A DNA stretch of 64,000 nt from Rhabditoides inermis (lineage: Eukaryota; Nematoda; Chromadorea; Rhabditida; Rhabditidae), in contig CAWZYM010000105.1 in the NCBI GenBank assembly GCA_963966185.1, positions 447,501-511,500 on the forward strand. The letters are read 5' to 3'. Shown here piece by piece: positions 52,857-63,544 of the stretch. How positions within the stretch are numbered: the first letter of the stretch is position 1; every line of letters starts with the position of its first letter. The translations under genes were made by a program, and so were the position numbers. The notes beneath the pieces were generated by a model. It saw nothing but the letters and a program-made list of their open reading frames with translations. It made no database searches and was not told where the DNA came from.

Positions 52857-53819
52857 ACACACTTACTGCAGTGTGGACCCTCCATGCTTTTAGACATATT
52901 TATTGCGCAATCAGTATCAGGCGGATCGAGAAACAGTAAAAAAGAGATGATTCCTCGACCTATCCCCCAAAGTTCCCAGAAAAATGAGTTTCGAAATGTG
53001 GTCTCATATTCGAGTGACAGACGAAAAACGATATTCCAAATGGAAGTCATGGCCATCGTGTATGAGCATCACGATCCGCCATGGGCTGTCTGGGAGGATT
53101 CCAATGGTCTTATTCGAATTCAGTGAATAAACTAAAGCATTAAGTAAACTCTGTCTCTTTCCCTCTCTCTCTCTCTCTCTCTCTCCCTACACACCAACTG
53201 CAGTGTGGACCCTCCACGCGTTTAGACAAATTTATTGCGCAATCAGTATCAGGCGTATCGAGAAACAGTAAAAAAGAGATGATTCCTCGACCTATCCCCC
53301 AAAGTTCCCAGAAAAATGAGTTTCGAAATGTGGTCTCATATTCGAGTGACAGACGAAAAACGATATTCCAATTGGAAGTCATGGCCATCGTGTATGAGCA
53401 TCACGATCCGCCATGGGCTGTCTGGGAGGATTCCAATGGTCTTATTCGAATTCAGTGAATAAACTAAAGCATTAAGTAAACTCTGTCTCTTTCCCTCTCT
53501 CTCTCTCTCTCTCCCTACACACTTACTGCAGTGTGGACCCTCCATGCTTTTAGACATATTTATTGCGCAATCAGTATCAGGCGTATCGAGAAACAGTAAA
53601 AAAGAAATGATTCCTCGACCTATCCCCCAAAGTTCCCAGAAAAATGAGTTTCGAGATGTGGTCTCATATTCGAGTGACAGACGAAAAACGATATTCCAAA
53701 TGGAAGTCATGGCCATCGTGTATGAGAATCACGATCCGCCATGGGCTGTCTGGGAGAATTCCAATGGTCTTATTCGAATTCAGTGAATAAACTAAAGCAT
53801 TAAGTAAACTCTGTCTCTT

Positions 53820-53856
<37 letters not shown>

Positions 53857-54158
53857 ACACACCTACTGCAGTGTGGACCCTCCATGCTTTTAGACATATT
53901 TATTGCGCAATCAGTATCAGACGTATCGAGAAAAGGTAAAAAGAGATGATTCCTCGACCTATCCCCCAAAGTTCCCAGAAAAATTAGTTTCGAGATGTGG
54001 TCTCATATTCGAGTGACAGACGAAAAACGATATTCCAAATGGAAGTCATGGCCATCGTGTATGAGCATCACGATCCGCCATGGGCTGTCTGGGAGGATTC
54101 CAATGGTCTTATTCGAATTCAGTGAATAAACTAAAGCATTAAGTAAACTCTGTCTCTT

Positions 54159-54209
<51 letters not shown>

Positions 54210-54236
54210 ACACACCAACTGCAGTGTGGACCCTCC

Positions 54237-54844
54237 ACGCGTTTAGACAAATTTATTGCGCAATCAGTATCGGGCGTATCGAGAAACAGTAAAAAAGAGA
54301 TGATTCCTCGACCTATCCCCCAAAGTTCCCAGAAAAATGAGTTTCGAGATGTGGTCTCATATTCGAGTGACAGACGAAAAACGATATTCCAAATGGAAGT
54401 CATGGCCATCGTGTATGAGCATCACGATCCGCCATGGGCTGTCTGGGAGGATTCCAATGGTCTTATTCGAATTCAGTGAATAAACTAAAGCATTAAGTAA
54501 ACTCTGTCTCTTTCCCTCTCTCTCTCTCTCTCTCTCTCCCTACACACCAACTGCAGTGTGGACCCTCCACGCGTTTAGACAAATTTATTGCGCAATCAGT
54601 ATCAGGCGTATCGAGAAACAGTAAAAAAGAGATGATTCCTCGACCTATCCCCCAAAGTTCCCAGAAAAATGAGTTTCGAAATGTGGTCTCATATTCGAGT
54701 GACAGACGAAAAACGATATTCCAATTGGAAGTCATGGCCATCGTGTATGAGCATCACGATCCGCCATGGGCTGTCTGGGAGGATTCCAATGGTCTTATTC
54801 GAATTCAGTGAATAAACTAAAGCATTAAGTAAACTCTGTCTCTT

Positions 54845-54889
<45 letters not shown>

Positions 54890-56861
54890 ACACACTTACT
54901 GCAGTGTGGACCCTCCATGCTTTTAGACAAATTTATTGCGCAATCAGTATCGGGCGTATCGAGAAACAGTAAAAAAGAGATGATTCCTCGACCTATCCCC
55001 CAAAGTTCCCAGAAAAATGAGTTTCGAGATGTGGTCTCATATTCGAGTGACAGACGAAAAACGATATTCCAAATGGAAGTCATGGCCATCGTGTATGAGC
55101 ATCACGATCCGCCATGGGCTGTCTGGGAGGATTCCAATGGTCTTATTCGAATTCAGTGAATAAACTAAAGCATTAAGTAAACTCTGTCTCTTTCCCTCTC
55201 TCTCTCTCTCTCTCTCCCTACACACCAACTGCAGTGTGGACCCTCCACGCGTTTAGACAAATTTATTGCGCAATCAGTATCAGGCGTATCGAGAAACAGT
55301 AAAAAAGAGATGATTCCTCGACCTATCCCCCAAAGTTCCCAGAAAAATGAGTTTCGAAATGTGGTCTCATATTCGAGTGACAGACGAAAAACGATATTCC
55401 AATTGGAAGTCATGGCCATCGTGTATGAGCATCACGATCCGCCATGGGCTGTCTGGGAGGATTCCAATGGTCTTATTCGAATTCAGTGAATAAACTAAAG
55501 CATTAAGTAAACTCTGTCTCTTTCCCTCTCTCTCTCTCTCTCTCTCTCTCTCCCTACACACTTACTGCAGTGTGGACCCTCCATGCTTTTAGACATATTT
55601 ATTGCGCAATCAGTATCAGGCGTATCGAGAAACAGTAAAAAAGAAATGATTCCTCGACCTATCCCCCAAAGTTCCCAGAAAAATGAGTTTCGAGATGTGG
55701 TCTCATATTCGAGTGACAGACGAAAAACGATATTCCAAATGGAAGTCATGGCCATCGTGTATGAGAATCACGATCCGCCATGGGCTGTCTGGGAGGATTC
55801 CAATGGTCTTATTCGAATTCAGTGAATAAACTAAAGCATTAAGTAAACTCTGTCTCTTTCCCTCTCTCTCTCTCTCTCTCTCTCTCCCTACACACCTACT
55901 GCAGTGTGGACCCTCCATGCTTTTAGACATATTTATTGCGCAATCAGTATCAGACGTATCGAGAAAAGGTAAAAAGAGATGATTCCTCGACCTATCCCCC
56001 AAAGTTCCCAGAAAAATTAGTTTCGAGATGTGGTCTCATATTCGAGTGACAGACGAAAAACGATATTCCAAATGGAAGTCATGGCCATCGTGTATGAGCA
56101 TCACGATCCGCCATGGGCTGTCTGGGAGGATTCCAATGGTCTTATTCGAATTCAGTGAATAAACTAAAGCATTAAGTAAACTCTGTCTCTTTCCCTCTCT
56201 CTCTCTCTCTCTCTCTCTCTCCCTACACACCAACTGCAGTGTGGACCCTCCACGCGTTTAGACAAATTTATTGCGCAATCAGTATCGGGCGTATCGAGAA
56301 ACAGTAAAAAAGAGATGATTCCTCGACCTATCCCCCAAAGTTCCCAGAAAAATGAGTTTCGAGATGTGGTCTCATATTCGAGTGACAGACGAAAAACGAT
56401 ATTCCAAATGGAAGTCATGGCCATCGTGTATGAGCATCACGATCCGCCATGGGCTGTCTGGGAGGATTCCAATGGTCTTATTCGAATTCAGTGAATAAAC
56501 TAAAGCATTAAGTAAACTCTGTCTCTTTCCCTCTCTCTCTCTCTCTCTCTCTCTCCCTACACACCAACTGCAGTGTGGACCCTCCACGCGTTTAGACAAA
56601 TTTATTGCGCAATCAGTATCAGGCGTATCGAGAAACAGTAAAAAAGAGATGATTCCTCGACCTATCCCCCAAAGTTCCCAGAAAAATGAGTTTCGAAATG
56701 TGGTCTCATATTCGAGTGACAGACGAAAAACGATATTCCAATTGGAAGTCATGGCCATCGTGTATGAGCATCACGATCCGCCATGGGCTGTCTGGGAGGA
56801 TTCCAATGGTCTTATTCGAATTCAGTGAATAAACTAAAGCATTAAGTAAACTCTGTCTCTT

Positions 56862-56900
<39 letters not shown>

Positions 56901-58202
56901 ACACACTTACTGCAGTGTGGACCCTCCATGCTTTTAGACATATTTATTGCGCAATCAGTATCAGGCGGATCGAGAAACAGTAAAAAAGAGATGATTCCTC
57001 GACCTATCCCCCAAAGTTCCCAGAAAAATGAGTTTCGAAATGTGGTCTCATATTCGAGTGACAGACGAAAAACGATATTCCAAATGGAAGTCATGGACAT
57101 CGTGTATGAGCATCACGATCCGCCATGGGCTGTCTGGGAGGATTCCAATGGTCTTATTCGAATTCAGTGAATAAACTAAAGCATTAAGTAAACTCTGTCT
57201 CTTTCCCCTCTCTCTCTCTCTCTCTCTCTCTCTCCCTACACACTTACTGCAGTGTGGACCCTCCATGCTTTTAGACAAATTTATTGCGCAATCAGTATCG
57301 GGCGTATCGAGAAACAGTAAAAAAGAGATGATTCCTCGACCTATCCCCCAAAGTTCCCAGAAAAATGAGTTTCGAGATGTGGTCTCATATTCGAGTGACA
57401 GACGAAAAACGATATTCCAAATGGAAGTCATGGCCATCGTGTATGAGCATCACGATCCGCCATGGGCTGTCTGGGAGGATTCCAATGGTCTTATTCGAAT
57501 TCAGTGAATAAACTAAAGCATTAAGTAAACTCTGTCTCTTTCCCTCTCTCTCTCTCTCTCTCTCTCCCTACACACCAACTGCAGTGTGGACCCTCCACGC
57601 GTTTAGACAAATTTATTGCGCAATCAGTATCAGGCGTATCGAGAAACAGTAAAAAAGAGATGATTCCTCGACCTATCCCCCAAAGTTCCCAGAAAAATGA
57701 GTTTCGAAATGTGGTCTCATATTCGAGTGACAGACGAAAAACGATATTCCAATTGGAAGTCATGGCCATCGTGTATGAGCATCACGATCCGCCATGGGCT
57801 GTCTGGGAGGATTCCAATGGTCTTATTCGAATTCAGTGAATAAACTAAAGCATTAAGTAAACTCTGTCTCTTTCCCTCTCTCTCTCTCTCTCTCTCCCTA
57901 CACACTTACTGCAGTGTGGACCCTCCATGCTTTTAGACATATTTATTGCGCAATCAGTATCAGGCGTATCGAGAAACAGTAAAAAAGAAATGATTCCTCG
58001 ACCTATCCCCCAAAGTTCCCAGAAAAATGAGTTTCGAGATGTGGTCTCATATTCGAGTGACAGACGAAAAACGATATTCCAAATGGAAGTCATGGCCATC
58101 GTGTATGAGAATCACGATCCGCCATGGGCTGTCTGGGAGGATTCCAATGGTCTTATTCGAATTCAGTGAATAAACTAAAGCATTAAGTAAACTCTGTCTC
58201 TT

Positions 58203-58247
<45 letters not shown>

Positions 58248-58549
58248 ACACACCTACTGCAGTGTGGACCCTCCATGCTTTTAGACATATTTATTGCGCA
58301 ATCAGTATCAGACGTATCGAGAAAAGGTAAAAAGAGATGATTCCTCGACCTATCCCCCAAAGTTCCCAGAAAAATTAGTTTCGAGATGTGGTCTCATATT
58401 CGAGTGACAGACGAAAAACGATATTCCAAATGGAAGTCATGGCCATCGTGTATGAGCATCACGATCCGCCATGGGCTGTCTGGGAGGATTCCAATGGTCT
58501 TATTCGAATTCAGTGAATAAACTAAAGCATTAAGTAAACTCTGTCTCTT

Positions 58550-58584
<35 letters not shown>

Positions 58585-59218
58585 ACACACCAACTGCAGT
58601 GTGGACCCTCCACGCGTTTAGACAAATTTATTGCGCAATCAGTATCGGGCGTATCGAGAAACAGTAAAAAAGAGATGATTCCTCGACCTATCCCCCAAAG
58701 TTCCCAGAAAAATGAGTTTCGAGATGTGGTCTCATATTCGAGTGACAGACGAAAAACGATATTCCAAATGGAAGTCATGGCCATCGTGTATGAGCATCAC
58801 GATCCGCCATGGGCTGTCTGGGAGGATTCCAATGGTCTTATTCGAATTCAGTGAATAAACTAAAACATTAAGTAAACTCTGTCTCTTTCCCTCTCTCTCT
58901 CTCTCTCTCTCCCTACACACCAACTGCAGTGTGGACCCTCCACGCGTTTAGACAAATTTATTGCGCAATCAGTATCAGGCGTATCGAGAAACAGTAAAAA
59001 AGAGATGATTCCTCGACCTATCCCCCAAAGTTCCCAGAAAAATGAGTTTCGAAATGTGGTCTCATATTCGAGTGACAGACGAAAAACGATATTCCAATTG
59101 GAAGTCATGGCCATCGTGTATGAGCATCACGATCCGCCATGGGCTGTCTGGGAGGATTCCAATGGTCTTATTCGAATTCAGTGAATAAACTAAAGCATTA
59201 AGTAAACTCTGTCTCTTT

Positions 59219-59261
<43 letters not shown>

Positions 59262-60226
59262 ACACACTTACTGCAGTGTGGACCCTCCATGCTTTTAGAC
59301 AAATTTATTGCGCAATCAGTATCGGGCGTATCGAGAAACAGTAAAAAAGAGATGATTCCTCGACCTATCCCCCAAAGTTCCCAGAAAAATGAGTTTCGAG
59401 ATGTGGTCTCATATTCGAGTGACAGACGAAAAACGATATTCCAAATGGAAGTCATGGCCATCGTGTATGAGCATCACGATCCGCCATGGGCTGTCTGGGA
59501 GGATTCCAATGGTCTTATTCGAATTCAGTGAATAAACTAAAGCATTAAGTAAACTCTGTCTCTTTCCCTCTCTCTCTCTCTCTCTCTCCCTACACACCAA
59601 CTGCAGTGTGGACCCTCCACGCGTTTAGACAAATTTATTGCGCAATCAGTATCAGGCGTATCGAGAAACAGTAAAAAAGAGATGATTCCTCGACCTATCC
59701 CCCAAAGTTCCCAGAAAAATGAGTTTCGAAATGTGGTCTCATATTCGAGTGACAGACGAAAAACGATATTCCAATTGGAAGTCATGGCCATCGTGTATGA
59801 GCATCACGATCCGCCATGGGCTGTCTGGGAGGATTCCAATGGTCTTATTCGAATTCAGTGAATAAACTAAAGCATTAAGTAAACTCTGTCTCTTTCCCTC
59901 TCTCTCTCTCTCTCTCTCTCCCTACACACTTACTGCAGTGTGGACCCTCCATGCTTTTAGACATATTTATTGCGCAATCAGTATCAGGCGTATCGAGAAA
60001 CAGTAAAAAAGAAATGATTCCTCGACCTATCCCCCAAAGTTCCCAGAAAAATGAGTTTCGAGATGTGGTCTCATATTCGAGTGACAGACGAAAAACGATA
60101 TTCCAAATGGAAGTCATGGCCATCGTGTATGAGAATCACGATCCGCCATGGGCTGTCTGGGAGGATTCCAATGGTCTTATTCGAATTCAGTGAATAAACT
60201 AAAGCATTAAGTAAACTCTGTCTCTT

Positions 60227-60263
<37 letters not shown>

Positions 60264-60565
60264 ACACACCTACTGCAGTGTGGACCCTCCATGCTTTTAG
60301 ACATATTTATTGCGCAATCAGTATCAGACGTATCGAGAAAAGGTAAAAAGAGATGATTCCTCGACCTATCCCCCAAAGTTCCCAGAAAAATTAGTTTCGA
60401 GATGTGGTCTCATATTCGAGTGACAGACGAAAAACGATATTCCAAATGGAAGTCATGGCCATCGTGTATGAGCATCACGATCCGCCATGGGCTGTCTGGG
60501 AGGATTCCAATGGTCTTATTCGAATTCAGTGAATAAACTAAAGCATTAAGTAAACTCTGTCTCTT

Positions 60566-60600
<35 letters not shown>

Positions 60601-61235
60601 ACACACCAACTGCAGTGTGGACCCTCCACGCGTTTAGACAAATTTATTGCGCAATCAGTATCGGGCGTATCGAGAAACAGTAAAAAAGAGATGATTCCTC
60701 GACCTATCCCCCAAAGTTCCCAGAAAAATGAGTTTCGAGATGTGGTCTCATATTCGAGTGACAGACGAAAAACGATATTCCAAATGGAAGTCATGGCCAT
60801 CGTGTATGAGCATCACGATCCGCCATGGGCTGTCTGGGAGGATTCCAATGGTCTTATTCGAATTCAGTGAATAAACTAAAGCATTAAGTAAACTCTGTCT
60901 CTTTCCCTCTCTCTCTCTCTCTCTCTCTCCCTACACACCAACTGCAGTGTGGACCCTCCACGCGTTTAGACAAATTTATTGCGCAATCAGTATCAGGCGT
61001 ATCGAGAAACAGTAAAAAAGAGATGATTCCTCGACCTATCCCCCAAAGTTCCCAGAAAAATGAGTTTCGAAATGTGGTCTCATATTCGAGTGACAGACGA
61101 AAAACGATATTCCAATTGGAAGTCATGGCCATCGTGTATGAGCATCACGATCCGCCATGGGCTGTCTGGGAGGATTCCAATGGTCTTATTCGAATTCAGT
61201 GAATAAACTAAAGCATTAAGTAAACTCTGTCTCTT

Positions 61236-61270
<35 letters not shown>

Positions 61271-61316
61271 ACACACTTACTGCAGTGTGGACCCTCCATG
61301 CTTTTAGACATATTTA
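54237..61316. repeat. Six-unit higher-order repeat (~2.02 kb), right end of array
   Basis: The order B (ATCGGGCG), B (CCAATTGG), D (ATCGGGCG), B (CCAATTGG), A (AAAGAAATGATT with GAGAATCAC), C (AAATTAGTTTCGAG) repeats with starts near 54237, 56254, 58614 and 60630. Periods are 2.02 kb, 2.36 kb (one extra A unit with AGGCGGATCG at 56928) and 2.02 kb; the last repeat is cut by the array end. A related copy is at about 43993-46010. The close identity of these blocks suggests the most recent expansion was at this end (inference). Confidence 0.88.
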
Positions 61317-61354
61317 CTAGCGCTCCGGCGCGCTGTCGCGCGCCTCCGCGCTAG
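61317..61354. repeat. GC-rich hairpin at the right border of the satellite array
   Basis: Stem CTAGCGC (61317-61323), symmetric internal loop TCC/TCC, stem GGCGCGC (61327-61333), loop TGTC, then GCGCGCC, TCC and GCGCTAG to 61354. That is 14 base pairs with one internal loop, directly adjoining the last satellite base. CTAG at both ends also occurs in the first hairpin at 63356-63400. Confidence 0.9.
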
Positions 61355-61695
61355 AACATGAAAATTAGAAGAATAGAACTTCATACAAGTTTTTGGTTAT
61401 GTTCAATACTACTGTTTATCCACAAATTCATAACATTTTGACGAGTGAAACGAATTATTAACGTAAAGAAGATTAGTCGATTGATGTATTGATTGCACTG
61501 ATAAGTATGTTGTCTAGGAGCGGGGTAATAATAATAATAACAATAATAACTGGTTTGCAAGTCCTATAGTAAGCTGCCGCGCGCTTCACCTATCAATGTC
61601 TATGAAAAGAATAATGATATATTTCTTTTTTCTGAACTGTACTTTTCTATGCTCCCAAAAACTAAATGCGCTCAGGCACAAGTCAGCATCGCTCT
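61355..61695. other. AT-rich unique DNA with a (TAA)n run
   Basis: No gene was recognised. A (TAA)n microsatellite is at 61526-61549, followed by AT-rich sequence. It may be the tail of an old element, but no element body could be identified. Confidence 0.5.
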
Positions 61696-61805
61696 GATAT
61701 TAGCCCTCCTCCTTCTATCTCTCCCTCTTTCTCCCCTCTCTTCTCGCTCTCTCCTTCCTCTCTTTATCTCCCTGCTTTCTCTTTTTTATTTTTTCGTTTT
61801 TCTTC
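61696..61805. repeat. CT-rich low-complexity tract
   Basis: Irregular pyrimidine-rich sequence (CTCTCCCTCTTTCTCCCCTC-like). It lacks the clean octamer period of 8580-10690 and yields spurious serine/leucine-rich frames. Confidence 0.8.
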
Positions 61806-61818
61806 CAGTGTTAAAGAC

Positions 61819-62161
61819 ACAGTGGCGACTTATTGCTGTCACAACCTGCCACAACTCATCATTTTCACACGAGCAAAACATTTGGCCGTGGGATCGAACC
61901 GGCGAAGATCGGGGGCCACAATGCAGCGCACATGCTCTGAGCCATGAAGCTATTGACTAAGCGTTGTTCAATTGCGCTTATGTCTCCGACCCCAATTTGC
62001 AGTATTGAAGCGTTGGCGGGAAATTCAAATTTTCATCTGAATCCTTGGCAGTGTCAGATTCGAAAGTAACGCAGAATCGTCGTTCTTTCGAGAAAAAAAT
62101 GCAAATGTGTTAGGTTAACATGGTTTTAAAAAATACTCCGTGTCAAATAAGTCGCCACTGT
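61819..62161. repeat. 16-bp inverted repeat flanking the SINE-like region
   Basis: ACAGTGGCGACTTATT at 61819-61834 is exactly the reverse complement of AATAAGTCGCCACTGT at 62146-62161. The pair encloses about 311 bp that includes the tRNA-like head. It may mark ends of a small element or two inverted fragments of one repeat. Confidence 0.6.
61883..61955 (-). mobile_element. tRNA-derived SINE-like head or decayed tRNA pseudogene
   Basis: On the minus strand an A-box-like TGGCTCAGAGC (61944-61934) is followed 44 nt later by GGTTCGATCCC (61900-61890), which fits the RNA polymerase III B-box consensus GGTTCGANTCC. Acceptor and T stems do not pair properly, so it is not a functional tRNA. A tRNA-derived SINE promoter is the likeliest reading. 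The body and tail of such an element could not be delimited. Confidence 0.45.
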
Positions 62162-62217
62162 TCCTTTCATGCTACGAAAACAGACAGTTCTGCTTTTCTG
62201 CTTCTGCAACATCTTCC
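61956..62217. other. Non-coding spacer, no gene seen
   Basis: AT-rich sequence between the tRNA-like head and the next CT-rich tract. Apart from the inverted repeat arm at 62146-62161, nothing was recognised. Confidence 0.5.
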
Positions 62218-62303
62218 CCTCACTAATCTCTTTCTCTCTTTCTTTCTCTTTTTTTATCTATCTCTTTTTCTTTTTCGCTCTCTTCCTCTTTCTCTTTCTC
62301 TCA
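62218..62303. repeat. CT-rich low-complexity tract
   Basis: A run of TTTCTCTCTTTCTTTCTC-like pyrimidine sequence directly before the diverged 520-bp repeats. Confidence 0.8.
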
Positions 62304-62319
62304 GGTCTCCTCTCGCGCG

Positions 62320-63345
62320 TGCACCTTTTGATAAATTGGCTATATCTTTCACACATTGTAACCACTCAGGTTGAATTTTACGGAAAAAAGGTACGGAAAA
62401 AAAGCTGTTTTTTGAACGTAATTACGGAAAATAAAACAGAGATGTTGCTTAGATGAGAAACGTTTGCTGCAGACAGTTACAAATTTAATGGTTTTCGTGG
62501 TTTTTCTTCTATAACCAGAGTAAGTAGAGACGTATAAGAAAGTGGACTGCATTCTGTAACACAAAGTAAACTTTCTACGAAGTTTCACGCGAATCGATTC
62601 AGTAGAAACGGAGATAATCTTGCGGACACACATGAAAAAGTGAAAAAAGTGACCATTTTTGGTAGTATTTTGACCAAAAAGAGAGGTAATGAAAGCAAAA
62701 TTGAGAACTGTCACAGAATGGACTGCATCACAAGACGTAAACTCAACTATCAGTCAAGTTTCTTGCAAATTGGTTTTGTATGAATCGAGTTATGACCGCG
62801 GAAATACTAAAAATCGCAAAAGTGAGGCGAGAGCGCGCGCGCGGCTCTTGCTAATTTGGCTATATTTTCCTTACACCGTAACCAATGATGATGAAACTTG
62901 CAGGTTAGTGACAGAACTAATTGTTGAAAGTAATTACAGAACAAGAAGCGGAACTGTTTCTTAGGTGAGAAGCTTTTGCAGCGGACAGCACCAAAATCGG
63001 CGAATTTTGAGGTTTTTCTACCAAATATAGGCAATGAGTGTAATTGGAGAGTAATCACAAAGTGGACTGCATCCTGAAGTACTATGTAAACTTTTCGCAA
63101 AGTTTGACGCAAATCGGTTCGGTAGAAATGGAGTTATGCCCGCGGACACACAAGAAAAAGTGCAAAAGTGACCATTTTTGGTGGTTTTTTGACCAAATAT
63201 GGACGTAGAGGAGGAGTTGAGAGGTGCCTGAATTTTGTCGTCGTCCTTGGAAGAGAACACAACTTTTTACCAAGTTTCATGGGAATCGGTTGAGTTTGAA
63301 GCTAGTTATGACTCTGGAATGACGGACACCATAGGACATTTTAGT
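62320..63345. repeat. Two diverged copies of a ~520-bp non-coding repeat
   Basis: Landmarks recur with an offset of about 520 bp: TTGGCTATAT (62336/62857), AGTGGACTGCAT (62541/63060), AATCG(A/G)TTC(A/G)GTAGAAA, GCGGACACACA and GACCATTTTTGG (62651/63169). A second half-module with ATGGACTGCATC or a related motif follows each copy, and CAAGTTTC plus GTTATGAC recur near 62756 and 63275. Each copy is preceded by a short GC run (TCTCGCGCGTGC, GAGCGCGCGCGC). The block ends in GACGGACACCATAGGACATT, close to the GACACCATAG tail of the 1.18-kb units. No coding frame is conserved. Confidence 0.8.
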
Positions 63346-63355
63346 AGAAAAGGCG

Positions 63356-63461
63356 ACTAGCGGGCCGGAGGCTCGCTTCGCTCGCCTCCGGCCCGCTAGT
63401 GGCGGCGGCTTCGCCGCCGCACTGCGCTCCGAGGCTCGCGCGCCTTCGGCGCGCTCGCCTC
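63356..63461. repeat. Cluster of three GC-rich hairpins
   Basis: Hairpin 1 (63356-63400): a perfect 17-bp stem starting ACTAGCGGG and ending CCCGCTAGT, with an 11-nt loop. Hairpin 2 (63402-63420): GCGGCGGC, loop TTC, GCCGCCGC. Hairpin 3 (63431-63461): GAGGC, internal TC/TC, GCGCGCC, loop TTC, GGCGCGC, then GCCTC. TTC triloops are shared with the hairpin at 4504-4520, and the GGCGCGC/GCGCGCC stem with 61317-61354. The cluster separates the 520-bp repeats from a second 104-bp repeat region. Confidence 0.9.
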
Positions 63462-63544
63462 TCCGCGTCAACTCATCAAAACTTCAAATCTGAACTCTTC
63501 TATAGGTCTAGTACACATCAGACATCGAAATATCAAGTATTAGA

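Larger units (their letters stand above)
26964..61316 (+). repeat. Main ~340-bp satellite array, segment 3 (about 100 units)
   Basis: From the anchor at 27143 to that at 61300 there are 100 unit lengths, a mean of 341.6 bp, all in the same orientation. Subtypes A, A', B, C and D (ATGCTTTTAGACAAATTT with ATCGGGCG) recur in set orders, producing higher-order repeats. Every unit carries an EcoRI site (CGAATTC), nearly all carry PstI (CTGCAG), and most carry NcoI (CCATGG; some read CCATGAAC or CCATGGAC). CT tracts differ in length by 2-nt steps. The unit length is close to twice a nucleosome repeat. The array stops after GACATATTTA at 61316, next to a GC-rich hairpin. Confidence 0.97.

Noticed and set aside
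7136..61316. Hundreds of 60-138-residue reading frames on both strands of the satellite, including arginine/glutamate-rich tails
   Set aside because: They recur once per unit because the unit has few stops. CT tract length changes by 2 nt and moves the downstream part into all three frames, and single-base indels break them freely. No coding constraint is visible.
7136..61316. CRISPR-like regular array
   Set aside because: The repeat unit is ~340 bp with no unique spacers, no cas genes are present, and the DNA is clearly eukaryotic.
61883..61955. Functional tRNA gene on the minus strand
   Set aside because: The A and B boxes are present, but the acceptor and T stems do not pair, so a cloverleaf is not supported.
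61649..62456. Several 80-103-residue plus-strand frames
   Set aside because: They are driven by CT-rich low-complexity tracts, overlap each other in different frames and show no domain.
11036..63461. GC hairpins as sequencing-adapter remnants
   Set aside because: The hairpins differ in sequence and do not resemble the long-read hairpin adapter I know; they share design rather than sequence. Read support should still be checked.
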